Source: Nonomuraea basaltis
GTDB lineage: Bacteria; Actinomycetota; Actinomycetes; Streptosporangiales; Streptosporangiaceae
Direction: 5' to 3'
NCBI RefSeq assembly: GCF_005893125.1
Contig: NZ_VCJS01000007.1
Coordinates: 1 to 64,000 of the forward strand
DNA length: 64,000 nt
The notes under the pieces were generated by a model. The model worked only from the letters and a program-made list of their open reading frames with translations. It made no database searches and had not been told where the DNA came from. A program made the position numbers and the translations under genes. Numbering within the stretch: position 1 is the first letter of the stretch; the number at the start of each line of letters is the position of its first letter. Shown in pieces: positions 40,227 through 49,434 of this stretch.

Positions 40227-41372
40227 GTGGAGACCGAAGCGTTCCAGGCGGTGCTCGCCGCCGTGCGCACCTTCGTGCGCAAGGAGGTCGTGCCCGCCGA
40301 AGACGTCATCGAGCAGACCGACGAGATCCCCGAGGTCATCCGCGCGAAGGCGGCCGCCATGGGGCTCTTCGGCTACGCCCTGCCAGAGGAGTACGGCGGC
40401 CTCGGGTTCTCGATGAGTGAGGACGTCCGGCTGGCGATGGAGCTCGGCTACACCGCTCCGGCCTTCCGCTCGATGCTCGGCACCAACAACGGCATCGCCG
40501 GCCAGGTGCTGGTGAACTTCGGCACCGACGAGCAGAAGCGGCACTACCTGCCGGACCTGGCCGCCGGTGACAAGATCGCCTCCTTCGCCCTGACCGAGTC
40601 CGAGGCGGGCTCGGACCCGAGCGGCCTGCGCACCCGGGCGGTCCGGGCCGAGGGCGGCTTCCGGCTCACCGGCCAGAAGCGGTTCATCACCAACGCCGAC
40701 CGCGCCGACCTGTTCATGGTCTTCGCCAGGACGAACGCCGACACCGAGGGCACCAAGGGCATCTCCGTCTTCGTGGTCGAGTCCGGCGCAGAAGGGCTCA
40801 CCGTCGGCCCCAACGACGAGAAGATGGGACAGCGCGGCGCGCACACCGCCGAGGTGTTCCTCGACGACGTCTTCGTGCCCGAGTCCGCGCTGGTCGGCGG
40901 GGCCGAGGGCGAGGGCTTCGCGGCCGCCATGCGCTCGCTGGCCCGCGGCCGGCTGCACATCGCGGCCATCTGCGTCGGGCTCGGCCAGCGGCTGGTCGAG
41001 GAGAGCGTCAACCATGCCGCGGCGAGCCGGCAGGGCGGGCGTCCCATCGCGGAGTTCCAGCAGGTGCAGGCGATGCTCGCGGACTCCCAGACCGAGGTCA
41101 TGGCCGGCCGGGCGCTGGTGCTGGAGGCGGCGAAGTCGTACGACGACGGCAGCGACCGCCGCATGGCGCCGTCGTGCGCGAAGCTCTTCTGCTCCGAGAT
41201 GGTCGGCCGGGTGGCCGACCGCGCCGTCCAGATCCACGGCGGTATGGGCTACATGCGGACGGTGCCGGTCGAGCGGTTCTACCGCGACGCCCGCCTGTTC
41301 CGGCTGTACGAGGGCACCAGCGAGGTGCAGAAGGTCATCATCGCCAAGCAACTGCTCAGGACCGGCCGATGA
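40227..41372 (+). CDS. Acyl-CoA dehydrogenase
   Basis: A 381-aa FAD enzyme of normal length. FAD-binding signatures are SFALTESEAGSDPSG and the QKRFITNADRADLFMV strand; the C-terminal catalytic-base region is LYEGTSEVQKVI, with Glu at the usual place (about residue 366). It oxidises an acyl-CoA to the 2-enoyl-CoA and passes electrons to ETF. GTG 40227 follows the synthetase by 3 bp, and the stop overlaps the next gene's ATG. First of four acyl-CoA dehydrogenases in the cluster. Confidence 0.92.
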   Translation: METEAFQAVLAAVRTFVRKEVVPAEDVIEQTDEIPEVIRAKAAAMGLFGYALPEEYGGLGFSMSEDVRLAMELGYTAPAFRSMLGTNNGIAGQVLVNFGTDEQKRHYLPDLAAGDKIASFALTESEAGSDPSGLRTRAVRAEGGFRLTGQKRFITNADRADLFMVFARTNADTEGTKGISVFVVESGAEGLTVGPNDEKMGQRGAHTAEVFLDDVFVPESALVGGAEGEGFAAAMRSLARGRLHIAAICVGLGQRLVEESVNHAAASRQGGRPIAEFQQVQAMLADSQTEVMAGRALVLEAAKSYDDGSDRRMAPSCAKLFCSEMVGRVADRAVQIHGGMGYMRTVPVERFYRDARLFRLYEGTSEVQKVIIAKQLLRTGR

Positions 41373-42583
41373 CGCAACCGCTGCGCGGCATGCGGATCGT
41401 CGAGGTCTCGAGCTATGTGGCGACCCCGCTGAGCGGGATGACGCTGGCCCAGCTGGGCGCCGACGTGATCAGGGTCGAGCCGATCGGCGGGGCGGTGGAC
41501 CGCACCCGCTGGCCGCTGGCCGAGAGCGGAACGAGCCTGTACTGGTCAGGGCTGAACAAAGGCAAGCGCGCGATCGAGGTGGACCTGTCCTCCGAACAGG
41601 GACGACGGCTCGTCGCCGACCTGATCGTCAGCGGCGGCGGGATCGTGATCAGCAACTCCGAGCGGTACCCGGAGCTGACCTTCAAGGCGTTGCGGGCGCG
41701 CCGCCCCGACGTGATCCACGTGCTGCTCACCGGCCGCCGGGACGGCGAACCCGCGGTGGACTACACCGTCCAGGCGGCCACCGGATTCCCCCTGCTGACC
41801 GGCCCCGAGGACGCGGCGCAGCCGGTGAACAGCCTGGTGCCCGCCTGGGACGTCGCCGCCGGGCTCTACCTGGCGATCGGGCTGCTGGCCGCGGAGCGGC
41901 ACCGCCTGCTCACGGGGGAGGGGCAGCAGGTGCGGGTCGCGCTGGAGGACGTCGCCCTGGCGACCGCGGGAAACCTCGGCTACCTCGCCGAAGCGCAACT
42001 GAGCGGCACGCCCAGGGAACGCACCGGCAACTACGTCTACGGCACCTTCGGCCGCGACTTCACCACCGCCGACGGCGGGCGGCTGATGATCGTCGCGCTC
42101 ACCGCCCGGCACTGGCGGGGCCTCCTCGCCGCGACCGGCCTCACCGACGCGGTCCGCGCGCTGGCCGCCGCGCTGGGGGCGGACTTCGACGAGGAGTCGG
42201 AGCGCTATCGGCACCGCAAGCTGCTCGGCGAGCTGCTCGCCGGCTGGTTCCAGACCCGTACCCGTGCCGAGGCGGAGGAGGCCCTGCGGACCGCCCGCGT
42301 GCTGTGGTCGGCGTACCGGAGCTTCGCCGAGCTCGCCGCCGACGACGCGCGCCTGCTGCGCGAGAGCCCGCTGATGGCGGAGATCGAGCAGCCCGGGGCA
42401 GGCAGCCACTGGGCGCCCGGATCACCCGTGGTGATGGACGGCGAGCAGTCGCCACCGGTGGCGTCGCCGCCGGTGGGCCGGCACACCGGCGAGGTGCTGC
42501 GGGCCGAGCTCGGACTGTCCGCCCAGGACCTCGCGACGCTGAGGAAGAACGGCGTCATCCGGACGTTCGAGGACGTGGAATGA
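41369..42583 (+). CDS. CaiB/BaiF family, 2-methylfumaryl-CoA isomerase (Mct)-like
   Basis: A 404-aa class III CoA-transferase. Segments such as GMTLAQLGADVIRVEPIGG, YWSGLNKGKRAIEVDLSS, AGNLGYLAEAQLSG and GTFGRDFTTADG are characteristic of the subgroup annotated as 2-methylfumaryl-CoA isomerase, i.e. intramolecular mesaconyl-CoA C1-C4 CoA transferase (Mct) of the 3-hydroxypropionate bicycle. Whether mesaconyl-CoA is the substrate here is unproven. The gene at 44495, three genes on, resembles the enzyme that would act next. ATG 41369 overlaps the dehydrogenase stop by 4 bp. It is quite different from the racemase-like paralogue at 37390. Confidence 0.78.
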   Translation: MTQPLRGMRIVEVSSYVATPLSGMTLAQLGADVIRVEPIGGAVDRTRWPLAESGTSLYWSGLNKGKRAIEVDLSSEQGRRLVADLIVSGGGIVISNSERYPELTFKALRARRPDVIHVLLTGRRDGEPAVDYTVQAATGFPLLTGPEDAAQPVNSLVPAWDVAAGLYLAIGLLAAERHRLLTGEGQQVRVALEDVALATAGNLGYLAEAQLSGTPRERTGNYVYGTFGRDFTTADGGRLMIVALTARHWRGLLAATGLTDAVRALAAALGADFDEESERYRHRKLLGELLAGWFQTRTRAEAEEALRTARVLWSAYRSFAELAADDARLLRESPLMAEIEQPGAGSHWAPGSPVVMDGEQSPPVASPPVGRHTGEVLRAELGLSAQDLATLRKNGVIRTFEDVE

Positions 42584-42596
42584 GCGGAGAGCAAGC

Positions 42597-43751
42597 ATGA
42601 GCGCACTGACCGAGGACGAGCGGGAGATCGTCGCCCTGGCCGGCGAATTCGTCGACGAGCGGGTGCGGCCGCGGGTGCGGGACTACGAGGCGGTGGACAA
42701 GTACCCCGCCGAGTTCATCGAGGAGATGAAGAAGCTGGGCTTCTTCGGCCTGCTGGTCCCCTCCGGCTACGGCGGCGTGGAGGTCAGCGCGGCCTGCTTC
42801 GCCCGCGTGACCGAAGAGCTGTCCCGCGGCTGGATGAGCCTCGCCGGCGCCATCGGCGGGCACTCCGTGATCACCTATTTGATCAGCACGTTCGGCACCC
42901 GGGAGCAGCGGGAACGCTACCTGCCGTTGATGGCCGACGGCACGATCCGGGCGACGATGGCGCTCACCGAGCCGGGCGGCGGCAGCGACCTGCAGGCCAT
43001 GCGCACGCAGGCGGTCACCGACGGAGGAGACCTGGTGATCACGGGGTCGAAGACCTGGATCTCCAACGCCCGGCACTCGGGCCTGATCGGCCTGCTGTGC
43101 CTGACCGACCCCGGCGCGGCACCCGCGCACAAGGGCATGAGCGTGCTCCTCGTCGAGCCCGGTGAGGGCCTGACCGTCTCCAAGAACCTGCCCAAGCTCG
43201 GCTACCGCGGGGTCGAGGCGTGCGAGCTCGTCTTCGACCGGATGAGGGTTCCCGCGTCCGCCGTGCTCGGCGGCGAGCCGGGCAAGGGGTGGACGCACAT
43301 GATGCGTGGCCTCGAGGTCGGCAGGATCCAGGTGGCCGCGCGCGCGGTCGGCGTGGCCCAGGCGGCGCTCGACGACGCGGTGCGGTACGCCCAGGAACGC
43401 GAGTCGTTCGGCAAGCCGATCTGGAAACACCAGTCGGTGGGCAACCTGCTGGCCGACATGGTGACCAAGGTCCAGGCGGCGCGGCTGCTGACCGAGGACG
43501 CCGCCCGCCGGCTCGACGCGGGCGGCCGCGCCGACATGGAGGCCGGCATGGCCAAGCTGTTCGCCTCCGAGGCCGCGATGCAGGTGGCGCTGGACGCGAT
43601 GCGCGTGCACGGCGGGTACGGCTACTCCAAGGAGTTCGACGTCGAGCGGTATTTCCGTGACGCCCCGCTGATGATCCTGGGCGAGGGTACCAACGAGATC
43701 CAGCGCAACGTCATCGCGGCGCAGTTGATCGCCCGCAACCCCATCACATGA
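42597..43751 (+). CDS. Acyl-CoA dehydrogenase
   Basis: A 384-aa acyl-CoA dehydrogenase with RATMALTEPGGGSDLQAM and GSKTWISNARHSG for FAD/substrate, RYAQERESFGKPIWKHQ and a C-terminal Glu in ILGEGTNEIQRNV. ATG 42597 is 13 bp after the Mct-like gene, within the same operon. Followed 6 bp later by an SDR gene, giving a dehydrogenase-reductase-hydratase-thiolase series (42597-47020) that could carry out one full beta-oxidation round. Confidence 0.92.
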   Translation: MSALTEDEREIVALAGEFVDERVRPRVRDYEAVDKYPAEFIEEMKKLGFFGLLVPSGYGGVEVSAACFARVTEELSRGWMSLAGAIGGHSVITYLISTFGTREQRERYLPLMADGTIRATMALTEPGGGSDLQAMRTQAVTDGGDLVITGSKTWISNARHSGLIGLLCLTDPGAAPAHKGMSVLLVEPGEGLTVSKNLPKLGYRGVEACELVFDRMRVPASAVLGGEPGKGWTHMMRGLEVGRIQVAARAVGVAQAALDDAVRYAQERESFGKPIWKHQSVGNLLADMVTKVQAARLLTEDAARRLDAGGRADMEAGMAKLFASEAAMQVALDAMRVHGGYGYSKEFDVERYFRDAPLMILGEGTNEIQRNVIAAQLIARNPIT

Positions 43752-43757
43752 GAGAAC

Positions 43758-44498
43758 ATGATGCTGCTCAACGGTAAGATCGCGGTCATCACGGGCGGTG
43801 CCCAGGGCATCGGCCTGGCCATCGCGGAGGTCTTCGTCAAGGAAGGCGCGCGGGTCGTCCTCGGCGACCTGAACCTGGACGCGGCCGAGGCGGCGGCCAA
43901 GGAGCTCGGCGGTCCCGCGGTGGCCCGGGCGGTGCGGTGCGACGTCACGAGCGCCGCCGACATGGACGCCCTGATCCAGACGGCACCGGCGGCCTTCGGC
44001 TCGCTGGACGTCATGGTCAACAACGCCGGGATCACTCGCGACGCGACCATGCGGACGATGACCGAGGAGCAGTTCGACCAGGTCATCGACGTGCACCTCA
44101 AGGGCACCTGGAACGGCACCCGCAAGGCGGCCGCGATCATGCGCGAGCGCAGGAGCGGCGCGATCGTGAACATCTCGTCGCTGTCGGGGAAGGTCGGCAT
44201 GGTCGGCCAGACCAACTACTCGGCCGCCAAGGCCGGCATCGTCGGCCTGTCCAAGGCCGCCGCCAAGGAGCTGGCGCACCACGGTGTGCGGGTCAACGTC
44301 ATCCAGCCGGGCCTGATCCGCTCGGCCATGACCGAGGCGATGCCGCAGAAGGCGTGGGACCAGAAGCTGGCCGAGATCCCGATGCGGCGCGCCGGCGAGC
44401 CGATCGAGGTCGCCAATGTCGCGCTGTTCCTGGCCTGCGATCTGTCCTCGTACATGACCGGCACGGTGCTCGAAGTGACCGGCGGAAGGTTCATGTGA
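43758..44498 (+). CDS. SDR-family 3-oxoacyl reductase / 3-hydroxyacyl-CoA dehydrogenase (FabG-like)
   Basis: A 246-aa classical SDR. NAD(P) motif [14 protein letters not shown] (about 13-26), NNAGITRD, Ser in [10 protein letters not shown], Tyr-Lys in NYSAAKAG, and the C-terminal [16 protein letters not shown] close to FabG. In this context it more likely oxidises a 3-hydroxyacyl-CoA than reduces an ACP substrate. ATG 43758 or the adjacent ATG 43761 could start. Its stop overlaps the next GTG (GTGA). Confidence 0.88.
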   Translation: MMLLNGKIAVITGGAQGIGLAIAEVFVKEGARVVLGDLNLDAAEAAAKELGGPAVARAVRCDVTSAADMDALIQTAPAAFGSLDVMVNNAGITRDATMRTMTEEQFDQVIDVHLKGTWNGTRKAAAIMRERRSGAIVNISSLSGKVGMVGQTNYSAAKAGIVGLSKAAAKELAHHGVRVNVIQPGLIRSAMTEAMPQKAWDQKLAEIPMRRAGEPIEVANVALFLACDLSSYMTGTVLEVTGGRFM

Positions 44499-45358
44499 GC
44501 TGGGAGCCGCACACCGTCACCACCACCGAGACCGTCGAGCCCCATCCCGTGGCGGCGCTGTCCGCGCTGTTCGACGACGGCACACCGGCGGCCGGCCCGG
44601 GAGACGTCCTGCCGCCGCTGTGGCACTGGCTCGCCCTGGCCCGCTGGCCCCGCTCGTCCGCGCTGGGCGCGGACGGCCATCCGGCGCGCGGGACGTTCCT
44701 GCCTCCGGTGGAGCTGCCGCGACGGATGTTCGCCGGTGGCGAGGTCGCCTTCCACGCCCCGCTGACGGTGGGGAGCACGGTCCGCCGCGAGTCGCGCGTG
44801 GAGTCGGTCACCGAGAAGTCCGGGCGCTCGGGCGGGCTGGTCGTCGTGGTCGTCGCCACCCGGCTCTACGACGAGGACGACAGGCTCGCGATCGAGGAGC
44901 GGCAGGATCTCATCTACCGGGAAGCCGGAGCGGTCGCGTCCGCGACGATCCCGGCCGAGCCGGTGGCCGGCCTCGCCCCGGCGGGCGCCCCGTTCAGCCG
45001 GGCGGGGGAGTGGGCCTGGAATCTGGCCACGGACCCGACGCTGCTGATGCGGTTCAGCGCCGCGACGTCGAACCCGCACCGGATCCACTACGACTGGCCG
45101 TACGCCACCCGGGTCGAGGGCTATCCCGGCCTGGTGGTGCACGGCCCCTTGATGACGCTCGCCCTCGCGGAGGTCCTCCGCCTCGAAGGGCACCCGGCCC
45201 GCGTCTCCCGCCTGCGGCACCGCAACCGCAAACCCCTCTTCTGCGGGCAGCCCGCGCGGCTCCGGCGGGTCGAGGACGACACCCTGGGCCTGTTCGGGCC
45301 GGATCCCGAGCCCCACAGCACGTTGACGATCGAGTTCGAAGGGACCGGCCATGCGTGA
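44495..45358 (+). CDS. FAS1-like / mesaconyl-C4-CoA hydratase-type double hot-dog dehydratase
   Basis: A 287-aa hydratase. The C-terminal hot-dog holds the catalytic pattern [18 protein letters not shown] (about residues 187-204; Asn-x-His pair) and [14 protein letters not shown]; the N-terminal half is a degenerate hot-dog with [15 protein letters not shown]. This two-domain form is that of HTD2/FAS1-like dehydratases, including mesaconyl-C4-CoA (Meh) hydratase. With the Mct-like gene at 41369 in the same operon, a mesaconyl- or itaconyl-type intermediate is a tempting hypothesis; a generic 2-enoyl-CoA hydratase is the safer call. GTG 44495, with 4- and 8-bp overlaps to neighbours. Confidence 0.8.
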   Translation: MSWEPHTVTTTETVEPHPVAALSALFDDGTPAAGPGDVLPPLWHWLALARWPRSSALGADGHPARGTFLPPVELPRRMFAGGEVAFHAPLTVGSTVRRESRVESVTEKSGRSGGLVVVVVATRLYDEDDRLAIEERQDLIYREAGAVASATIPAEPVAGLAPAGAPFSRAGEWAWNLATDPTLLMRFSAATSNPHRIHYDWPYATRVEGYPGLVVHGPLMTLALAEVLRLEGHPARVSRLRHRNRKPLFCGQPARLRRVEDDTLGLFGPDPEPHSTLTIEFEGTGHA

Positions 45359-46562
45359 AGCGGTCGTTTGTGAGCCCGTCCGCACCCCGATAGGCCGCTA
45401 CGGCGGGATGTTCAAGAGCCTGACGGCGGTCGACCTCGGGGTGACCGCGCTCAGGGGACTGATCGACCGTACCGGCATCGCGCCGGAGGTGATCGAGGAC
45501 GTCATCCTCGGCCACTGCAACGCCACCAGCGAGGCCCCCGCGATCGGCCGGGTCGTCGCGCTCGACGCCGGTCTGCCCGTCACCGTCCCCGGCCTGCACC
45601 TCGACCGCCGGTGCGGCTCCGGCCTGCAGGCCGTCATCTACGCCGCCATGCAGGTGCGGACGGGGGCCTGCGAGGTCGTCGTCGCGGGCGGCACCGAGAG
45701 CATGAGCAACGCCCCGTTCTACTCGCTCGACATGCGGTGGGGCGCGAGGAACGGCATCGTGATGCACGACGGCCTCGCGCGTGCCCGGCAGACCGCGGGC
45801 GGCAGGAGCCATCCCGTCCCCGGCGGCATGCTGGAGACGGCGGAGAACCTGCGCCGCGCGTACGGGATCTCCCGTGCGGAACAGGACGAGCTGGCTCTCC
45901 TGTCCCACCAGCGGGCGGTCAAGGCACAGGCCGACGGGATCCTGGCCGAGGAGATCATCCCGACCCCGGTCAGGACCAGGAGCGGCGAGGTCGTGATCGA
46001 CACCGACGAGCATCCGCGCGCCGACACCTCGCTGGAGTCGCTGAGCAGGCTCAAGCCGATCCTGCTCGGCTCCGACCCGGAGGCGACGGTCACGGCGGGC
46101 AACGCCAGCGGGCAGAACGACGCGGCCGCCATGTGCGTCGTCACCACGCCCGAGCGTGCCGAGCGGCTCGGCCTGCGACCGCTGGTCCGCCTCGTGTCGT
46201 GGGCCGTGGCGGGAGTCGAGCCGGGCACCATGGGCATCGGCCCGGCCCCCGCCACCGCGGCCGCCCTGGACCGCGCCGGACTGTCCATGAACGACATGGA
46301 CCTCATCGAGCTGAACGAGGCGTTCGCGGCCCAGGCGCTGGCGGTCATGAGGGAGTGGAAGTTCGGCGACGACGACCTGGCGCGCACGAACGTCCACGGC
46401 TCAGGCATCTCGCTCGGCCATCCGGTCGGCGCGACCGGCGTGCGGATGCTCGCGACGCTGTCCCGGGAGCTGCACCGGCGCCAGGCCCGGTACGGCCTGG
46501 AGACCATGTGCATCGGCGGAGGCCAGGGGCTGGCCGCGGTCTTCGAGCGGGTGACGGCATGA
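45351..46562 (+). CDS. Thiolase (acetyl-CoA acyltransferase), second of the cluster
   Basis: A 403-aa thiolase of standard length. Catalytic Cys in LDRRCGSGLQAV (about 88), NEAFAAQALAV, His in LGHPVGATG (about 362) and Cys in MCIGGGQGLA (about 391) are all intact. Its ATG lies inside the preceding gene's end (8-bp overlap) and its stop overlaps the MaoC gene (ATGA). More canonical than the thiolase at 31050, so the two may act on different chain lengths or branching. Confidence 0.93.
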   Translation: MREAVVCEPVRTPIGRYGGMFKSLTAVDLGVTALRGLIDRTGIAPEVIEDVILGHCNATSEAPAIGRVVALDAGLPVTVPGLHLDRRCGSGLQAVIYAAMQVRTGACEVVVAGGTESMSNAPFYSLDMRWGARNGIVMHDGLARARQTAGGRSHPVPGGMLETAENLRRAYGISRAEQDELALLSHQRAVKAQADGILAEEIIPTPVRTRSGEVVIDTDEHPRADTSLESLSRLKPILLGSDPEATVTAGNASGQNDAAAMCVVTTPERAERLGLRPLVRLVSWAVAGVEPGTMGIGPAPATAAALDRAGLSMNDMDLIELNEAFAAQALAVMREWKFGDDDLARTNVHGSGISLGHPVGATGVRMLATLSRELHRRQARYGLETMCIGGGQGLAAVFERVTA

Positions 46563-47020
46563 CCGCGCGCGTCTTCGCGTCCCTGGAGGAGCTCGAGAGC
46601 GCCCTCGACCAGCCGCTCGGCCCCGGCGACTGGCTGGTCGTCGACCAGGAGCGCATCGACGCCTTCGCCGACGCCACCGGCGACCACCAATGGATCCACG
46701 TCGACCCCGAACGGGCCGCGGCCGGGCCGTTCGGCCGCACCATCGCGCACGGATACCTGACCCTGTCTCTCATACCCCACTTCGGCCGGCAGCTCTTCCG
46801 CCTCGACTTGGGCCAGGCACGCATCAACTACGGCGTCGACAAGGCCCGCTTCCCCTCGCCCGTGCCCGTGGGGTCGCGCCTGCGGGCGCAGGCCGTCTTC
46901 GCCGGTCTCCGTCAGACCGCGGCGGGCCCCGCTCTGACGACGCGCTACACCATCGAGATCGACGGGGGACGGAAACCCGCCTGCGTCGCCGACACCATCA
47001 CCCTCGTACTCCAAGGCTGA
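46559..47020 (+). CDS. MaoC-type (R)-specific enoyl-CoA hydratase
   Basis: A 153-aa single hot-dog hydratase. The MaoC/PhaJ catalytic motif is complete: FADATGDHQWIHVDPERA (Asp and His, about residues 39-56) and TIAHGYLTLSL. It hydrates a 2-enoyl-CoA to the (R)-3-hydroxyacyl-CoA, opposite in stereochemistry to crotonases. ATG 46559 overlaps the thiolase stop. Eleven bases separate it from the long acyl-CoA dehydrogenase. Confidence 0.92.
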   Translation: MTARVFASLEELESALDQPLGPGDWLVVDQERIDAFADATGDHQWIHVDPERAAAGPFGRTIAHGYLTLSLIPHFGRQLFRLDLGQARINYGVDKARFPSPVPVGSRLRAQAVFAGLRQTAAGPALTTRYTIEIDGGRKPACVADTITLVLQG

Positions 47021-47031
47021 GGAAACCCGCG

Positions 47032-48603
47032 ATGGAGCACAATCTCGCCCGCGCCCGTGCCGTCGTCGAGGCGCTGCGGGCCGTCATCGACAAGGCGTCC
47101 CGTTCGCCCGGCGAGGGCCAGGCCGTCGCCTACGATCTGGCGTCGATGTCGTCGGCGGTCGCGGCGGCCGCGGAGCTCCTCGACTACGGCGCGCGCGGCC
47201 AGGAGGAGGCGGACCTGGCGCTGCTCCATGCCGCCGACGTCGCCGCGGACCTGGCCGGCCGCATGACCGGCAGGGAATCCCAGTGGGGCGTGGACGGATC
47301 GGCGCTGGACGGCGTCGCCGCCCACGTCGCCGCGGGACGCGACCCGGTCTTCCAGGAACGCGTGGCCGAGCGGGTCATGGCCACCCGTGAGGCGGGGCCG
47401 CGGCACCTCCCCGACGAGCTGCGGATGGTCCGCACCGCCTTCCGCGAGTTCGCCGCCGACCGGGTGGCCCCGGTCGCCGACCGGATCCACCGCGACAATG
47501 AGGACATCCCCGCCGACATCATCGACGGGCTCGCGGACATGGGCTGCTTCGGGCTGTCGATCCCGGCCGCGTACGGTGGATTCGCGGAGGGCGGAGCCGA
47601 CGAGCTGCTCGGCATGGTCGTGGTGACCGAGGAGCTCTCCCGGGCCTCCCTCGGCGCCGCCGGCTCGCTCATCACGCGTCCCGAGATCATCGGCACCGCG
47701 ATCGCCCGGGGCGGCACCGAGGAGCAGAAGCGGCGCTGGCTGCCGGCGATCGCCTCGGGGGAGAGGCTGTGCGCGGTCGCGGTGACCGAGCCCGACCACG
47801 GCTCCGACGTGGCCCGGATCACCACCGGCGCGGTCCGGGACGGCGACGACTGGCTGCTGACCGGCGTCAAGACCTGGTGCACCTTCGCCGGCCGCGCGCA
47901 TTACCTCCTGGTCCTCGCCAGGACGGACCCGGACCGCGCCGCCGGCCACCGTGGCCTGTCGCTCTTCGTGGTGGAGAAGCCATCGATCGCCGGTCATGAA
48001 TGGCGCCTCACCCAGGAGGGCGGCGGGAGTATGGAAGGGCGCGCGATCCGTACCCTCGGCTATCGGGGCATGCACTCGTTCGAGGTCGGCTTCGACCGCT
48101 GGCGCGTCCCGGCGGGCGGCCTGATCGGCCTGGACGACGGCCTCGGCCGCGGCTTCTACCTGCAGATGCAGGCGTTCGCCAACGCGCGGCTGCAGACCGC
48201 CGCCCGGGCCGTCGGGGTCATGCAGTCGGCGCTCGAGCTGGCCGTGGACTACGCGAGGCAGCGGTCGGTCTTCGGCCGGCCGCTCGCGGACCACCAGCTG
48301 ACCCGCACCAAGATCGCCAGGATGGCCGCGTCGATCGCCGCGTGCCGCGCCTTCGCGTTCGCGGCGGCACGGGCGGTGGCGGCCGGCGACGGCCAGCTCG
48401 AGGCCGCACAGGTGAAGCAGCTCGCCTGCCGGGCGGCCGAATGGGTCACCCGGGAGGCACAGCAGTTGCACGGCGGCTACGGGTACGCGGAGGAGTACAG
48501 CATCTCGCGGTTGTTCGTCGACGCCCGGGTGCTGTCCATCTTCGAGGGCGCCGACGAGGTGCTCGCCCTGCGCGTCATCGCCCCGCGGCTGGCCAAGCCC
48601 TGA
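47032..48603 (+). CDS. Acyl-CoA dehydrogenase with extra N-terminal helical domain
   Basis: A 523-aa acyl-CoA dehydrogenase, about 140 residues longer than the family norm. The extension (1 to about 130) is Ala-rich and helical (for example ARAVVEALRAVIDKAS, ALLHAADVAADLAG). The core follows: AVAVTEPDHGSDVARI, GVKTWCTFAGRAHY, YARQRSVFGRPLADHQ and a C-terminal Glu in SIFEGADEVLAL. Such extended forms occur among actinobacterial and proteobacterial dehydrogenases; the role of the extra domain is not known to me. ATG 47032 has a GAGGAAA site. Last gene of the plus-strand run; convergent with the crotonase ending at 48634. Confidence 0.9.
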   Translation: MEHNLARARAVVEALRAVIDKASRSPGEGQAVAYDLASMSSAVAAAAELLDYGARGQEEADLALLHAADVAADLAGRMTGRESQWGVDGSALDGVAAHVAAGRDPVFQERVAERVMATREAGPRHLPDELRMVRTAFREFAADRVAPVADRIHRDNEDIPADIIDGLADMGCFGLSIPAAYGGFAEGGADELLGMVVVTEELSRASLGAAGSLITRPEIIGTAIARGGTEEQKRRWLPAIASGERLCAVAVTEPDHGSDVARITTGAVRDGDDWLLTGVKTWCTFAGRAHYLLVLARTDPDRAAGHRGLSLFVVEKPSIAGHEWRLTQEGGGSMEGRAIRTLGYRGMHSFEVGFDRWRVPAGGLIGLDDGLGRGFYLQMQAFANARLQTAARAVGVMQSALELAVDYARQRSVFGRPLADHQLTRTKIARMAASIAACRAFAFAAARAVAAGDGQLEAAQVKQLACRAAEWVTREAQQLHGGYGYAEEYSISRLFVDARVLSIFEGADEVLALRVIAPRLAKP

Positions 48604-48633
48604 CGGCGCGCTCCCTCAGCTCGGTCTTGCTCA

Positions 48634-49395
48634 TCACTGGTCCCGCCAGACCGGTGCCCGCTTCTCCGCGAAGGCTCGGGCGCCCTCCTGCGCGTCGGCG
48701 GACCGCTCGACCGCCGACCACACCTCCCGCTGCGCCGCGAACGCCTCATCGTCGGTGTAACGCACCGCCGACGACAGGACCTGCTTGGACGCGCGCACCG
48801 CGAACGGCGCGTTGGCGGCGATCCGGGCGGCCAGCGACCGCGCCCCCGCCAGCGCGCCGCCCGGCTCGGTGAGGACGTTGACCAGCCCGTACGCGTGCGC
48901 CTCCGCGGCCGGGAGGGGGTCGCCGGTGAGCACCAGCTCCATGGCCAGGTGGTACGGCAGCGCCTTCGCCACCCGCAACAGGCCACCGCCCACCGCGATC
49001 AGGCCCCGCTTGACCTCGGGCAGGCTGAACCGGGCGTCCTTGGCCGCGACCACGAGATCGGCGGCCAGCGCCAGCTCGCAGCCACCCGCGGCGGCCCACC
49101 CCTCGACCGCCGCGATCAGCGGTTTCGCCGGAGGCCGCTCGGTGATGCCGGCGAAGCCGCGCCCCGGCAGCGCGGGCTTCTCGCCGCGCGCGAACGCCTT
49201 CAGGTCCATGCCGGAGCAGAAGGTGCCGCCCGCGCCGGTGAGGATCCCGACCAGCAGCTCGGGCCGCGACTCGAACTCGTCGATCGCGGCGGCGAGCGCC
49301 TTCGTCGTCTCCAGGTCCACCGCGTTACGCGCCTCCGGCCGGTTGATGGTCATGACCGCGACGCCGTCGGCGAATTCGGTCAGCACTGTGCTCAT
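48634..49395 (-). CDS. Enoyl-CoA hydratase/isomerase (crotonase family), paralogue
   Basis: A 253-aa crotonase with TFCSGMDLKAF, Glu in AGGCELALAAD and Glu in SLPEVKRG, so hydratase-competent. It shares long blocks with the crotonase at 36608, indicating duplication within the cluster. Downstream of the acyl-CoA dehydrogenase at 49435 (39-bp gap) on the minus strand, forming a two-gene unit at the 3' end of the liv-like operon. Confidence 0.9.
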   Translation of the reverse strand: MSTVLTEFADGVAVMTINRPEARNAVDLETTKALAAAIDEFESRPELLVGILTGAGGTFCSGMDLKAFARGEKPALPGRGFAGITERPPAKPLIAAVEGWAAAGGCELALAADLVVAAKDARFSLPEVKRGLIAVGGGLLRVAKALPYHLAMELVLTGDPLPAAEAHAYGLVNVLTEPGGALAGARSLAARIAANAPFAVRASKQVLSSAVRYTDDEAFAAQREVWSAVERSADAQEGARAFAEKRAPVWRDQ

Positions 49396-49434
49396 CTCGG
49401 AACTCCTTGGTCACTGGGGGGCCGCGTCACCGCC

